NCBI GenBank assembly: GCA_016720935.1
Contig: JADKJP010000006.1
Span: forward strand, 806,001 to 870,000
Length of the DNA stretch: 64,000 nt
Origin: Bacteroidota bacterium
GTDB lineage: Bacteria > Bacteroidota > Bacteroidia > AKYH767-A > 2013-40CM-41-45
Direction: 5' to 3'
Below are positions 27,196 through 36,889 of the stretch, one piece after another; the stretch's first letter is position 1, and each line of letters begins with the position of its first letter. The notes below the pieces were generated by a model, which was not told the DNA's origin, did not search any database, and was given only the letters and a program-made list of their open reading frames with translations. The position numbers and the translations under genes are program-made.

Positions 27196-28359
27196 ATGAA
27201 AAGCCGTCTGATTCTGCTCACCATAGTACTTATTCTGGCTACCCCTCTTTGGATGAGAATTGCCTGGGAATTCAGCCCTAAGAAATCTCTGGATGTTCTG
27301 ATCATTGATAAAACGGTTTTGAATCAGAACAGCTTCAAGCACCGTTCTGTGAACTGGATTCTCGATTATGAGAAATACATCAAAGCCGACAGCGCCTTTT
27401 ACGATATCAACAAGGATTATTTTGGTTTTTTTCCTGAAGAGGATGAAAAATATTCGATTCATGATTTTGAAAAATTCAATGATCAGGAACTCGATAGCCT
27501 GGTCTCGATTTATGATCTGGCTTACTTTACAGATACTTATGGTGTCCTTGGTAATGAGTGGTACAGACACCGTGACGTAAATGAGAACTCAGAAAGCATT
27601 TATGGTGGTATGTCGGAAAAGGACTTGTTGTTTCTTAGAAAAATGAAAACGAAACAAAAGACCATTCTTGCGGAGTTTAATTCAATCGCTTTTCCGACAC
27701 CCTTGGACGTAAGACAAAATTTCGAAAAATTGTTCGGGATAGAATGGACCGGCTGGATGGCACGGTATATTGCATCTCTTGATACCGTAAACAACCCGGA
27801 TCTTCCAAAGTGGATCGTAAAAACATATAAGCAAACGCACAACGGAATCTGGAACTATAAAAAATCAGGAATTCTGTTTATTCATGAAAGCGGAAAAGTT
27901 CTGGTTCTTGAAGAGGGTAGGGAACTGTCAGAAGCTGTTCCAAAGATTTATACAGATATCAAATTTCAAAACCAATACAATGTGCCTTCTGTCATGATCT
28001 ATCCTTATTGGATGGATATCATGGTTAATAGGAATGATACAAATGAGATTATGTCGAAGTACGTTCTGAATACAACAGCCAATGGATCCGCATTGCTTGC
28101 TGATAACGGGATTCCCAAAATATTTCCAGCAATTGTTCGACGTACAAAGGATTGCCGGTTCTATTACTTTTGTGGCGACTTCGCGGATAACCCCACTAAA
28201 TTCAGATTCGCGAAATTGTCCGGGATAACAGGTTTGAAATTTTTGATGTACAATGCAGTAGATATTACCGACCGCAACCGATTCTTTTGGGAATTTTATC
28301 TTCCTTTAATGCAAAGAGTATTTCGGGATGCATACATCACCACCGGCAAAGGGAAATAA
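27196..28359 (+). CDS. Exported protein of unknown function (387 aa)
   Basis: I do not recognise the family. The N-terminus (MKSRLILLTIVLILATPLW) is a signal anchor or uncleaved signal peptide, and the rest is soluble and rich in aromatic residues. Notable stretches are LDVLIIDKTV (about 32-41), YDLAYFTDTYGVLGNEW (about 105-121), and a C-terminal half with LALL-type strands and FYYFCGDFADNPT. The first part, with alternating hydrophobic strands and charged loops, suggests an alpha/beta hydrolase-like or GATase-like fold, but I see no catalytic motif I can name. It is convergent with the GT2/HEAT/CotH/barrel operon and divergent from the sigma-54 activator, so it may belong to the same surface-polymer locus. 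Confidence 0.6.
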   Translation: MKSRLILLTIVLILATPLWMRIAWEFSPKKSLDVLIIDKTVLNQNSFKHRSVNWILDYEKYIKADSAFYDINKDYFGFFPEEDEKYSIHDFEKFNDQELDSLVSIYDLAYFTDTYGVLGNEWYRHRDVNENSESIYGGMSEKDLLFLRKMKTKQKTILAEFNSIAFPTPLDVRQNFEKLFGIEWTGWMARYIASLDTVNNPDLPKWIVKTYKQTHNGIWNYKKSGILFIHESGKVLVLEEGRELSEAVPKIYTDIKFQNQYNVPSVMIYPYWMDIMVNRNDTNEIMSKYVLNTTANGSALLADNGIPKIFPAIVRRTKDCRFYYFCGDFADNPTKFRFAKLSGITGLKFLMYNAVDITDRNRFFWEFYLPLMQRVFRDAYITTGKGK

Positions 28360-28414
28360 TAATATTATAAGTGGATGTATTTAACCGTTGAATAAAATTC
28401 AATGATGACTGCCT

Positions 28415-29842
28415 TTATTTCTTTCTTGAAAATCCTGCACGTGTCATCTCTCCCCAGTTTTTCACACCTGTAAGCAAGTCCAGGTTTCCACGGATAGCAT
28501 AATAAACTGTAAGTGGATGGATGATTAGTGGTTCGATAAAAGCGGTACCTAACAAGCGGAAAATGTCCCTTTTGCGTTTGTATTGATGGAAAGACAATTC
28601 TTCAAATAGAATCGCCGCGGTTGAATACATGATTGCAAACACATAGATGAGGCAGAATAGTGTGATAAATAATTCCACGTTCAGGATCCCCAGAAATGCC
28701 ATCATGATCAGATACAAAAATGCAGTCATTTCTACGATTGGAGCCAGCCATTCGAAAAGAAACCAAAATGGCATGCTTATCATTCCAAGGAAATTGTAAC
28801 GGGGATTAAAGATCAGTTTTTTATGAATCCACAATGTCTCTGCTGTACCACGCGTCCAGCGATTACGTTGTTTGCTCAGGATTTTCAGAGAGGAAGGAGC
28901 TTCTGTCCAGCACAATGGATCAGGAAGATAAACTACCCTGTATTTTTGTTTACGTTCTTCCATATAACGCCGCATGCGTATAACCAATTCCATATCCTCT
29001 CCAACAGTACGATGGTTATAACCCCCACAGGCGATGGCTATATTTTTATCGAACATCCCGAATGCACCTGAAATCAAAATCAATCCATTCAACCGGCTCC
29101 AGGCCATACGACCCAAAAGAAATGCACGGATGTATTCCAAAACCTGGATACGCGGTATGATCTGATCAGGAAGGTTTACACGAATGATTTTACCCTCGTC
29201 AACTTCACAGGAATTCGCGATCCGAACGACACCACCAACCGCAATAACCTTATCGGATTCGGTCTGCTCCATAAATGGTTTAACCATTTTGAGCAGGGAT
29301 TCATATTCAAGAATACAATCCACATCGATAGCGGCAAAAATTCCATACCTCGAAACGTTTATACCCGCATTCAACGCGTCCGCTTTACCGCCATTGACTT
29401 TGTCTACAACAGTGAGCCGGCTCAGGGAAGGAATCCTGGATTTATAGACCGCTACAATGGGTTTGGATTCGAGTTTTTGTTCAATGGCGACAGGTGCCGC
29501 TTCCAGCTCATAGGCTTCGATCATTAACTGCAATGTATTGTCCTTACTGCCGTCATTCACGATGATGACTTCGAAATTGACATAGTGTATATTCAACAAA
29601 GACCGAACGTTCTCAACAATTGTTTTGGATTCGTTGTATGCAGGTGCAATGATCGAGATGGATGGGGCGGAAGGAGCAGTGAGAATATCTCTGTAATCAA
29701 TGAAACTGTTTCTACGCATGTACTTTTTAATATCCATTGCGGAAAATGCGGAAAGGATAAAGTAGGTACAAAACAGCATTCCGCTATAGATCAAAATAAA
29801 ATGATCCGCGAATTTTGTAAAGTAATAAAAAACTAATCCCAT
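28415..29842 (-). CDS. Processive GT2 glycosyltransferase, PgaC/BcsA-like
   Basis: A 475-aa integral-membrane glycosyltransferase. The N-terminal membrane segments (about 10-40) precede a GT-A domain with Asp97 in NDGS, DVD (about 173-175), the acceptor-site pair GED (about 281-283) and the processive-synthase motif QRNRW (about 325-329). Two to four C-terminal membrane helices (about 350-450) follow. This layout is that of synthases that polymerise and export a polysaccharide, such as PgaC (poly-GlcNAc) or cellulose synthase. It is the last gene of a tight minus-strand operon, 3 bp after the HEAT-protein gene, with an exported TPR/barrel protein upstream as a possible outer-membrane outlet. 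The sugar is not predictable. Confidence 0.88.
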   Translation of the reverse strand: MGLVFYYFTKFADHFILIYSGMLFCTYFILSAFSAMDIKKYMRRNSFIDYRDILTAPSAPSISIIAPAYNESKTIVENVRSLLNIHYVNFEVIIVNDGSKDNTLQLMIEAYELEAAPVAIEQKLESKPIVAVYKSRIPSLSRLTVVDKVNGGKADALNAGINVSRYGIFAAIDVDCILEYESLLKMVKPFMEQTESDKVIAVGGVVRIANSCEVDEGKIIRVNLPDQIIPRIQVLEYIRAFLLGRMAWSRLNGLILISGAFGMFDKNIAIACGGYNHRTVGEDMELVIRMRRYMEERKQKYRVVYLPDPLCWTEAPSSLKILSKQRNRWTRGTAETLWIHKKLIFNPRYNFLGMISMPFWFLFEWLAPIVEMTAFLYLIMMAFLGILNVELFITLFCLIYVFAIMYSTAAILFEELSFHQYKRKRDIFRLLGTAFIEPLIIHPLTVYYAIRGNLDLLTGVKNWGEMTRAGFSRKK

Positions 29843-29845
29843 GGT

Positions 29846-30994
29846 TTAAAGTCGTTTGTCCAGCGCGTGCCGAATGATCATTTGCAAGGTCGGCTCCCCT
29901 GTACGAAGCATGTCCTGAACTTTTTGAGGTCCATTGACAGCTGTTATCATAAGTGAACGAACAGCCTGAATGGCAAGCCTGTATTCTGTAATCGGATGCC
30001 TGAGGATTTTTTCAAGGAGGGAGGTGGATTTCTCCCTGCCAATCACTTCAAGTGTTTTGAGTATTTCAAACTGAATTTCGGAAGTTTCAAGAGGGTAGAG
30101 GGTGATCAGACTTTCTTCCGCACTCCTCGCGTTCAGATCGCGTAAAGCTCTGACAACCGCAAGACGGATTATTTCATCCTCATGATTCAGAATCCTTACC
30201 AATACATCCGCTGATTCCTGCTGACGATAATACCCGATCATCATGATACAAAAATGGATCACCGTTTTGTTGGGTGAATTCAACCATATTGAAAAATCAG
30301 GAATGACCGGTGATTCCATGCGCGTAAGCATCGCATGGATATTCGCCTTGTCCCAGTCGGTAAGAGGTTCTGTTTCTTTTGATAAGAAAGACAGTGGTTC
30401 CGATTCGCTGAGCTTCATCATCGCCACACGCGCTTCCATCCTCAAAATTTCATTCTTTGAATTCAGGAATTTTGCCAGGATGGGATGTGCTTCCCTGACA
30501 TTCATCAAGGCAAGCTCCCGCATCGATTTTGCAACCAGATGCCATTGAGTACTTTTTAGTCGACGAATGGAATCTTCGTGAAAGAGTAATTGTACAAACA
30601 GCTTTTCAAGACGGAGGGCAGCATCCCCGGTAAAGTTCGAGTGCAGGTGAATGATCTCATTGTTGATGATTTCCCGGTGATAAGGGATTTTCAGATCTGT
30701 TTCTTCAAACAGTTTATATACTTCTTCATCACTCAATGCTTCATCGCTTTCAAAAAGGATCCTTGTGAAAACAGGCTGGTATTTTTTTCGCAAAAATATT
30801 CTTTTATTTTCACGCTGCGTTTTATAAATCCTGCTGCCCATAATTACACCGAGCAAAACCAGGATAATCGCAAGGAACAGGATGGTAACCCCGATCAGTA
30901 CACGGATATGCACGGGGAAACTATACACGTCTCTGCTAACTTCGTCAGCTGTGTATTGTAAATCCGTCCAGTCTATTTGTAATAAGTGATGCAA
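29846..30994 (-). CDS. Membrane-anchored HEAT-repeat protein
   Basis: A 382-aa protein with one membrane helix near the N-terminus (about 30-50) and a large C-terminal domain made of HEAT-like helical pairs (for example ALMNVREAHPILAKFLNSKNEILRMEARVAMM, split here as motifs AHPILAKFLNS and EARVAMMKLS). HEAT repeats are protein-binding scaffolds. The gene sits 3 bp from the GT2 gene, so the most economical reading is a cytoplasmic or periplasmic partner of the synthase, perhaps comparable in role to regulatory subunits of other exopolysaccharide synthases. No catalytic motif is visible. The orientation of the repeat domain relative to the membrane is not settled by the sequence. Confidence 0.78.
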   Translation of the reverse strand: MHHLLQIDWTDLQYTADEVSRDVYSFPVHIRVLIGVTILFLAIILVLLGVIMGSRIYKTQRENKRIFLRKKYQPVFTRILFESDEALSDEEVYKLFEETDLKIPYHREIINNEIIHLHSNFTGDAALRLEKLFVQLLFHEDSIRRLKSTQWHLVAKSMRELALMNVREAHPILAKFLNSKNEILRMEARVAMMKLSESEPLSFLSKETEPLTDWDKANIHAMLTRMESPVIPDFSIWLNSPNKTVIHFCIMMIGYYRQQESADVLVRILNHEDEIIRLAVVRALRDLNARSAEESLITLYPLETSEIQFEILKTLEVIGREKSTSLLEKILRHPITEYRLAIQAVRSLMITAVNGPQKVQDMLRTGEPTLQMIIRHALDKRL

Positions 30995-31065
30995 AGTGCT
31001 TAGAGTCTCTTATTCTGTTGAATGATTTTATATTGAGGAATTTCTGGGATTCAATATCAATGAAA

Positions 31066-32436
31066 TTAATTCAGGTTCTTCTTCAAAGCCTCCAGTTCGT
31101 TCAGAATATTTTGTCTTCTTTCCGAAAGATAGGATTTGAGTCCGGGAATAAAATTACCCGGATCCAGCGGATCACCGATCGTGGATGAAATGTTTGTATC
31201 GTAATCAGTATTGGAGTACATTTTATTAATATCCGCGTAAACAGAAACGCGAATACGAATGGTTAAACTGTCAATGATGTGATTCATTCTTTCGGGAGAA
31301 AAATCGGTGGTCATTAACTCTTCAATAATTTCAAGATATTTTTTCTGTACAACTTTGCTTTTTCCCAATGTTCGGTCGAGCAATGGTCTTGCTCCTTTAT
31401 AGGGCGTAGAATCAGGAACCATGATACTCATGCGGGTAAGCTGCGGGAGATTCATGATTGGATTCCATGCGGCAAAAGAGTAGTTCCCGTCCAATGAGAT
31501 CCAGTTCCATTTCAAAGTGGTGCTGTCATGATACACGAAGAAGTTGTGCGGATAAAACATGTTGTAAGCATCAATATTTCCGATCAGGTTGTTGATGGCC
31601 CAGGCATACAAACAGCTATTCAGATCAAATGCGGCATTTAGTTTTTTCAGGTAATCTTCTTCACGAAGCATGGTGTCGTTGATGACTTTGATAAATTTCA
31701 CCAGGTCGCTCCAGTCGTTTTTTGTTTTATTTGTTTTCAGAATATAATGTGGCCAGTATTTATCCTGGTCATTTCCGAGATAAACAAAATTCGCCATCGG
31801 CTCTCCCTGGTATAAATTTCCTTTGGAATTGCCAAAGCGTGTTTCGAGAAATACATTGTCGATATTTTCGTTCGCGAGATACAATCCCCAATATTTGTCG
31901 TTCACATACACCTTCGCGAAAGTCGCACGGGGAGCGGGAAGCCCGTGTTTATTCATCAGATCCAAATAAATTTTTTCACGAATCATAGTCGGATCCTTGA
32001 AATTGTTCGTGAGGTTGAGGTCTTCAAGACCATTGAAATTCTGTCCCTTGATGAATTTGTCAAATTTGATACGGAATGGTTTTTTCTTTCCCGGATAGAA
32101 ATCGTAGGAAGACTCTCCCTTGAAACGCAATCCGCAGGTATAGAATTTTTTTCCGTCGATAACCACGGCAGCCTGAAGATACTGTGTGGTTTCAAGTGAA
32201 TCGTTCAGTTTTTTATAAATGGCCAGAGAGTCCCAGTAATTGCATTGAGCAAAATAAAGTCGAATAACATGAATGGAATCCTTCCCGAAAAATTCTTTTC
32301 CATAATCCTTACTCTTTTTTTCGGAAGGAGCAGGAGCGGTTGAAGGTGTAGTCGTTTTCTGTGCTGAGACGAACTGCGCGACTACAGATATCTGTATCGC
32401 GACAATCATCAACAGGCGGAACAGGAATTTATTCAT
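31066..32436 (-). CDS. Exported CotH-family kinase-like protein
   Basis: A 456-aa protein with a signal peptide ending near FVSAQK. The start is the ATG at 32436; the frame also opens at a TTG nine bases upstream. CotH family signatures are present: GLRFKGESSYDFYPGKK with KPFRIKFDK (nucleotide-binding Lys region), LNLTNNFKDPTMIREKI, RATFAKVYVNDKYWGLYL, and the catalytic-end region NLIGNIDAYNMFYPHN and ISLDGNYSF. CotH of Bacillus phosphorylates spore-coat proteins, and related proteins occur in many secreted systems. Here it is exported and sits between the barrel and HEAT genes, so a substrate on the cell surface or in the periplasm is likely. Function in Bacteroidota is not established. Confidence 0.85.
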   Translation of the reverse strand: MNKFLFRLLMIVAIQISVVAQFVSAQKTTTPSTAPAPSEKKSKDYGKEFFGKDSIHVIRLYFAQCNYWDSLAIYKKLNDSLETTQYLQAAVVIDGKKFYTCGLRFKGESSYDFYPGKKKPFRIKFDKFIKGQNFNGLEDLNLTNNFKDPTMIREKIYLDLMNKHGLPAPRATFAKVYVNDKYWGLYLANENIDNVFLETRFGNSKGNLYQGEPMANFVYLGNDQDKYWPHYILKTNKTKNDWSDLVKFIKVINDTMLREEDYLKKLNAAFDLNSCLYAWAINNLIGNIDAYNMFYPHNFFVYHDSTTLKWNWISLDGNYSFAAWNPIMNLPQLTRMSIMVPDSTPYKGARPLLDRTLGKSKVVQKKYLEIIEELMTTDFSPERMNHIIDSLTIRIRVSVYADINKMYSNTDYDTNISSTIGDPLDPGNFIPGLKSYLSERRQNILNELEALKKNLN

Positions 32437-32445
32437 GATATGCAA

Positions 32446-33786
32446 TTAAAATATTGTTTTAAGGATAATACCCATTGTAATCCGTTGCTGTTTGACAGCG
32501 TTCTGATTGGAATCAAACCTTGTTTCTTCAGTGGAGTAACCCATTTCACCCTTTATCACCCATCGGCCAAAGGCGAGACGCTGGTACTCGATACCGCCCT
32601 GAATGGATTGGAGAAACAGTATACTCGACTGATCAAACTGTGTGCGTTCATCCGGTGACTGGCCCTTTCCAAAACGTAAACCAAAATAATTATCCGCGTC
32701 ACCAAAATAGTTCCGGATGTTGAGAATTAGTGTTTGTGAAGATTTTTTCAGAAAATCATTTGTTTCAATGGTTGATTTGGGAGTGAGGTAAATTCTGGCA
32801 GCAAACCAGAAGTTACGGAAGTAATTTCCCAAACTCGCCGTATATATTTTTGTCCCCGGATTTGAAAACTGCAGATAACGGAATCCTCCGGATAATTCAA
32901 AACCCGCGGGAATCTTTTGATAAATTTCTGCACCTGCACGCAGTTCAGGGAAGATCTGAGAATCACTGAATCCGACATTCAGATAAAAATAATTTGACTT
33001 CACAAAACGGAGATAGCCATCCACTTCTGATTGTAAACCTTTCTTGCTGAAACGTTCTGCATAGCTTGCCCGGTAGGAAATGGATCCAAATGCAAAACTT
33101 CTTCCGATTTCACCGGAAGCCAGCTTTTGTGGTGTACTTTCCTTATCAATAAAATCAGTATTGAAGGCAAGCTGGAAACGATTGCTGAGACGATTCGCGG
33201 TCATGCTGTTCAATAACTTCAACGCTTCCTTATTTCCCGGATTCAAATCGAGAATTCTTCTTAATGTCAGCGAAGCACTTTCTTCCTGATCGAGCTTCAT
33301 CTGCAATTTGGCTTTCCTCAACATCAGATCTTCGGAAGTCGGGTAATACCCCAGACCTATTTTCAGATAATCAGCAGCGACCTTAAAATTCTCAGTCCAC
33401 ATTTCCACGTCAATCAAAGCTCCAAGGGCTTCAATGTCATCTTCCTTTTCAATAAGTACCCGACTGAATTCCACCCGTGCTTCATCGTAACGTTTGTCCC
33501 AGGCATAAGTGCGACCCATGAACGTGCGAACATCATAATAACCCGGTTTCTTCTCGAGAATTTTAACACAGATCCTGCGCGCTTGTTGATTGTTTCCCTG
33601 GAAACTGTAATCTCTTGCCTTCTTGAATAACGCGTCGATATTGGTTGTGTCAGTAACTACCACCAGGGTATCTGCTCCTTTTGATTGTGCCAAAATCTTT
33701 CCCGGACTCCAGATCAGGAGTAGGAGTAAGCAAAACAGATGTTGTGGTTTTATTCCAATCATAAGGGAATTCCCATTTCTTTTCAA
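32446..33786 (-). CDS. TPR plus outer-membrane beta-barrel protein, YaiO/PgaA-like
   Basis: A 446-aa protein. The start may be 33786 or the Met at 33762, which begins a cleaner signal peptide ending GKILAQ. A TPR block (about 45-200; repeat tips AREF, YDEARVEFSRVL) is followed by a C-terminal beta-barrel (about 205-446) with alternating aromatic strands, ending GIILKTIF with a terminal Phe as in outer-membrane proteins. This order (periplasmic TPR, then barrel) is shared with PgaA-type exopolysaccharide exporters and with YaiO. In E. coli K-12 yaiO lies close to yaiP, a GT2 glycosyltransferase gene, so the association here recurs. It probably serves as the outer-membrane outlet of the locus. 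Confidence 0.83.
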   Translation of the reverse strand: MKRNGNSLMIGIKPQHLFCLLLLLIWSPGKILAQSKGADTLVVVTDTTNIDALFKKARDYSFQGNNQQARRICVKILEKKPGYYDVRTFMGRTYAWDKRYDEARVEFSRVLIEKEDDIEALGALIDVEMWTENFKVAADYLKIGLGYYPTSEDLMLRKAKLQMKLDQEESASLTLRRILDLNPGNKEALKLLNSMTANRLSNRFQLAFNTDFIDKESTPQKLASGEIGRSFAFGSISYRASYAERFSKKGLQSEVDGYLRFVKSNYFYLNVGFSDSQIFPELRAGAEIYQKIPAGFELSGGFRYLQFSNPGTKIYTASLGNYFRNFWFAARIYLTPKSTIETNDFLKKSSQTLILNIRNYFGDADNYFGLRFGKGQSPDERTQFDQSSILFLQSIQGGIEYQRLAFGRWVIKGEMGYSTEETRFDSNQNAVKQQRITMGIILKTIF

Positions 33787-33868
33787 TATCCGGAAAATCC
33801 GGCCGGTTTGAATTGAAGCTGGAAAGGGTAAAGAAAGTGTACGGAAATCGTGAATTTAAGTTTAAAAA

Positions 33869-34234
33869 TCAGGCGGATTTCATTAATAATTTTTTTACCC
33901 TGACAGACAGTTCATTTGGACTGAATGGCTTGGTAATGAAGTCGTCAGCTCCGAGCTGAAAGGCTTCCAAAACGGTTTTCTCAAGCCCGATAGAAGATAC
34001 AATAATGATGGGAGTATCCATACCCAATTGTTTGCGAACCTGATGCACAATTTCGAGTCCTGTGAGATAGGGCATCATGATGTCCGTGATAATGATATCC
34101 GGTCGAAGTGAAGCGATTTTGTCCAAAGCCTCTTTCCCGTCTTTCGCCAGGTGGACTTCATAACCTTCCTTCTGAAGGCGGAACTCCACCATTTTCAGGA
34201 CCATTTCATCGTCTTCGCAAACTAGAACTTTCAT
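33869..34234 (-). CDS. Single-domain response regulator
   Basis: A 121-aa CheY-like receiver domain with acidic pocket EDDE (8-10), phospho-acceptor Asp51 in IITDIMMP, and Lys in TKPF (about 102). There is no output domain, so it signals by protein contact or passes phosphate in a relay. It is the first gene of the barrel/CotH/HEAT/GT2 operon, which suggests it controls that system after transcription, in the way single-domain receivers control flagellar motors. HPt-containing hybrid kinases at 34442 and 57656 could phosphorylate it. Confidence 0.9.
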   Translation of the reverse strand: MKVLVCEDDEMVLKMVEFRLQKEGYEVHLAKDGKEALDKIASLRPDIIITDIMMPYLTGLEIVHQVRKQLGMDTPIIIVSSIGLEKTVLEAFQLGADDFITKPFSPNELSVRVKKLLMKSA

Positions 34235-34352
34235 AGTTTATTCTGTATGAAAAGAAAGGGCTAAGATACTATTTAATTCGGATGAAAATTAGTGAGAATG
34301 ACTGTCATTTCAATCTTAATTAACATGAAAAGTAAACTATTTATACAGTAAA

Positions 34353-34376
34353 AAGCCCGGAAGTTTTTCCGGGCTT
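34353..34376 (-). terminator. Intrinsic terminator of the hybrid kinase gene
   Basis: A perfect 10-bp stem (AAGCCCGGAA / TTCCGGGCTT) with a 4-nt loop and a short T run on the minus strand. It separates the hybrid kinase gene from the downstream response-regulator operon. Confidence 0.85.
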
Positions 34377-34441
34377 AGAATTCATATTACGTACAGAATA
34401 TCGTTTAAAAGGAAGTACAATTCCCCGTGAAAACGAAACAA

Positions 34442-36889
34442 TTATTTCAGATCGGTGAGAGCGTTTTCCAACTGCTTGAAAACCGATTTGCTGAACTGAC
34501 AAACTTCTTCCACCAGCTCTGCTAAACGTTCAGGATTGGTATGCTCTTCACTGAGCTTTTCAATTTCAGCAAGCATTTTTTGAGTGTCCGGTAAACCGAT
34601 ATAACCAAAGGAAGGCTTGATACGGTGAGCGATTTGTTTTAACTCTTCCCAGTTTTTATTCCTGAATGATGCATCCAGAGTTTCCATTGCCTGAGGTGTC
34701 TTGTTCAAAAACATTTCAATCATTTCAATGATGAATGAATCGTTGCCTTCCGCAATCTGTTTAAGATAGGTGAGGTTGATCTGCTGCTCCGAAATTACAG
34801 GTTCCTTACGTCTGGAAGGATTCTCAATCACCAGGTTTGGAGTCTGCAGGGAATTACGCTGATCTTCCTGATTGGATGATTCAGAAGGTTCCTGTTTTGC
34901 TTTCATTATTGACTCAGATTTGGACTCATTTGAATCCAACTGAGCATTGTTCAACGAAGGATTATTGAGTTTGGTTAGCTCTATGATCTTCTTTTTTAAC
35001 TCCGAAGGTTCAAATGGCTTGCTGATGTACTCATCCATTCCTGCTGCCAGACACTTTTCTCGCTCATTTTGAGTAGCATGGGCGGTCATGGCCATGATCG
35101 GAATCCTTTTCAGATGATCCGGCAATTCATTTCGAATGATATTTACCGCCGTATACCCATCCATTTCAGGCATCTGAATGTCCATCAATACAAGGTCAAA
35201 ACTTGAATTGTTCAACTTTTCGATCGCGATTTTACCGTTATCCGCAAACTCAATGGGTGTTTGCCAGTCGGCAAAAAGTTTTTTCACAATGAGCTGATTG
35301 ATGGGATTATCCTCCGCAACAAGGATTCTCAGATGTGAAGTGGAGATATTGTCTTTTACTTCCGTGACTTTTACATTCAACTGTTCTTCTTTTGCGATGG
35401 CAAAACTGAGATGAAAGAAGAAGGTGGTTCCAACACCAACCTTACTCCGGACTCCGATGTTTCCTCCCTGTAATTCAATCAGACGTTTCACAATCGTGAG
35501 TCCAAGTCCTGTTCCTCCAAACTTTCGTGTTGTATCTGTGCTGGCCTGAGTAAAGCTTTCAAAAATACTATTCAGACTTCCTTCAGGAATTCCAATACCG
35601 CTGTCTTTTATTTCAAAATCAATTGTAACCTGTTCATCCCTTTTACTTCTCATTCGTATGATCAGACTAACCTCGCCTTCATTCGTGAATTTGATAGCAT
35701 TGCTCATCAGGTTGTTCAGAATCTGACTGAGTCGGGTAGGGTCCCCGCAAATAGCTTCCGGAATATCACGATCTATTTCTGATACCAATTGAATAGAATG
35801 TTCATCCGCTTTCGACTGGAACAATTCCAGTGCGTGTCTGGCAAGATCCTGAATCCGGAAAGGAACACTTTCGAAGCTCATTTTTCCTGCTTCAATCTTC
35901 GACAAATCAAGGATATCATTGATGATCACCAGGAGGTTGTCAGAACATACTTTGATCGATTGCAGGAACTTCAATTGCTCTTCACTCAATCCGGTATTCA
36001 ACAGAATTCTTGTCAGCCCAATGATTCCATTCATCGGAGTCCGGATCTCATGACTCATGTTCGCAAGGAATTGTTCCTTGAGTCGGGCTGTTTCTTCCGC
36101 CAACGTCATGGCAGTTTTTAATTCCTCTTCCGCCCGCTTGTGACCTGTGATATCGGATACAACACCGATGACTCCGACAATCGCGTGATCTTCGGATTGA
36201 ATAGGAGTATAAAATATTTCAAAATAACGGGAAGATACTTCCATTACAGAAGTAGTTTCTTCGCCATTCATCGCCTTACGGTAATTTTCTTCGTGAATAG
36301 GAATTCGCTGAATTGAATGAATGGATTCTCCGATAAATTCTTCTTTTTGAATTCCCATCGATTCCAGACCTTTTCCTTCAAACAAGGTAAATTGCGCCTG
36401 CTCATCCAATGCAAACAGGATGATCGGAGAATTTGCAACAACAGTTTTTAAACGCCTTTCAGTTTCTTTCAACTGTTGTTCAAGCAGCAACCTTTGTTTC
36501 TCCTGCGATTTCAATGTCACCATAAATCGCACTGTTTGCGCGATACCATCAGCCGACAAAAGACTTTTCGGGATATAATCATTCGCGCCATTTTTCATGG
36601 CTTCAACAGCGATCTTTTCATCACCCTGACTGGTAACGAGAATGATTGGCGAGGTGTTTTTAGCTGCTCTGATTTCTTTGAGCAGCTCAAGACCTGTTCC
36701 TCCGGGAAGATTGTAGTCCAGGAAAATGCAATCGTATTCCTTTCCCTCAGCTGCTGCTTTTCCACTTTCATGATCTTCTGCAAAATGCAGTTCATGTTTC
36801 ATTCCTGATCCGTTCAAAGCACGCTTCATGATCATCCTGTCCAATTCATCGTCTTCCACCACGAGAATCTGTAAAAGTTGTTCCGACAT
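34442..36889 (-). CDS. Soluble hybrid histidine kinase with two receivers and an HPt
   Basis: An 815-aa signal protein without membrane segments. Order: N-terminal receiver (about 5-125, Asp58), PAS domain (about 140-250), dimerisation domain with His280 in NMSHEIRTPMNG, ATPase domain (about 325-510; motifs N, DSGIGIPE, GGTGLGLT), second receiver (about 525-640, MDIQMPEMDG), and a C-terminal HPt with His755 in AHRIKPSFG. It can run a complete phosphorelay within one protein. The N-terminal receiver lets another kinase modulate it. There is no DNA-binding domain, so phosphate must go to a separate receiver, such as the single-domain protein at 33869 immediately downstream or the sigma-54 activator at 25910. 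Confidence 0.92.
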   Translation of the reverse strand: MSEQLLQILVVEDDELDRMIMKRALNGSGMKHELHFAEDHESGKAAAEGKEYDCIFLDYNLPGGTGLELLKEIRAAKNTSPIILVTSQGDEKIAVEAMKNGANDYIPKSLLSADGIAQTVRFMVTLKSQEKQRLLLEQQLKETERRLKTVVANSPIILFALDEQAQFTLFEGKGLESMGIQKEEFIGESIHSIQRIPIHEENYRKAMNGEETTSVMEVSSRYFEIFYTPIQSEDHAIVGVIGVVSDITGHKRAEEELKTAMTLAEETARLKEQFLANMSHEIRTPMNGIIGLTRILLNTGLSEEQLKFLQSIKVCSDNLLVIINDILDLSKIEAGKMSFESVPFRIQDLARHALELFQSKADEHSIQLVSEIDRDIPEAICGDPTRLSQILNNLMSNAIKFTNEGEVSLIIRMRSKRDEQVTIDFEIKDSGIGIPEGSLNSIFESFTQASTDTTRKFGGTGLGLTIVKRLIELQGGNIGVRSKVGVGTTFFFHLSFAIAKEEQLNVKVTEVKDNISTSHLRILVAEDNPINQLIVKKLFADWQTPIEFADNGKIAIEKLNNSSFDLVLMDIQMPEMDGYTAVNIIRNELPDHLKRIPIMAMTAHATQNEREKCLAAGMDEYISKPFEPSELKKKIIELTKLNNPSLNNAQLDSNESKSESIMKAKQEPSESSNQEDQRNSLQTPNLVIENPSRRKEPVISEQQINLTYLKQIAEGNDSFIIEMIEMFLNKTPQAMETLDASFRNKNWEELKQIAHRIKPSFGYIGLPDTQKMLAEIEKLSEEHTNPERLAELVEEVCQFSKSVFKQLENALTDLK

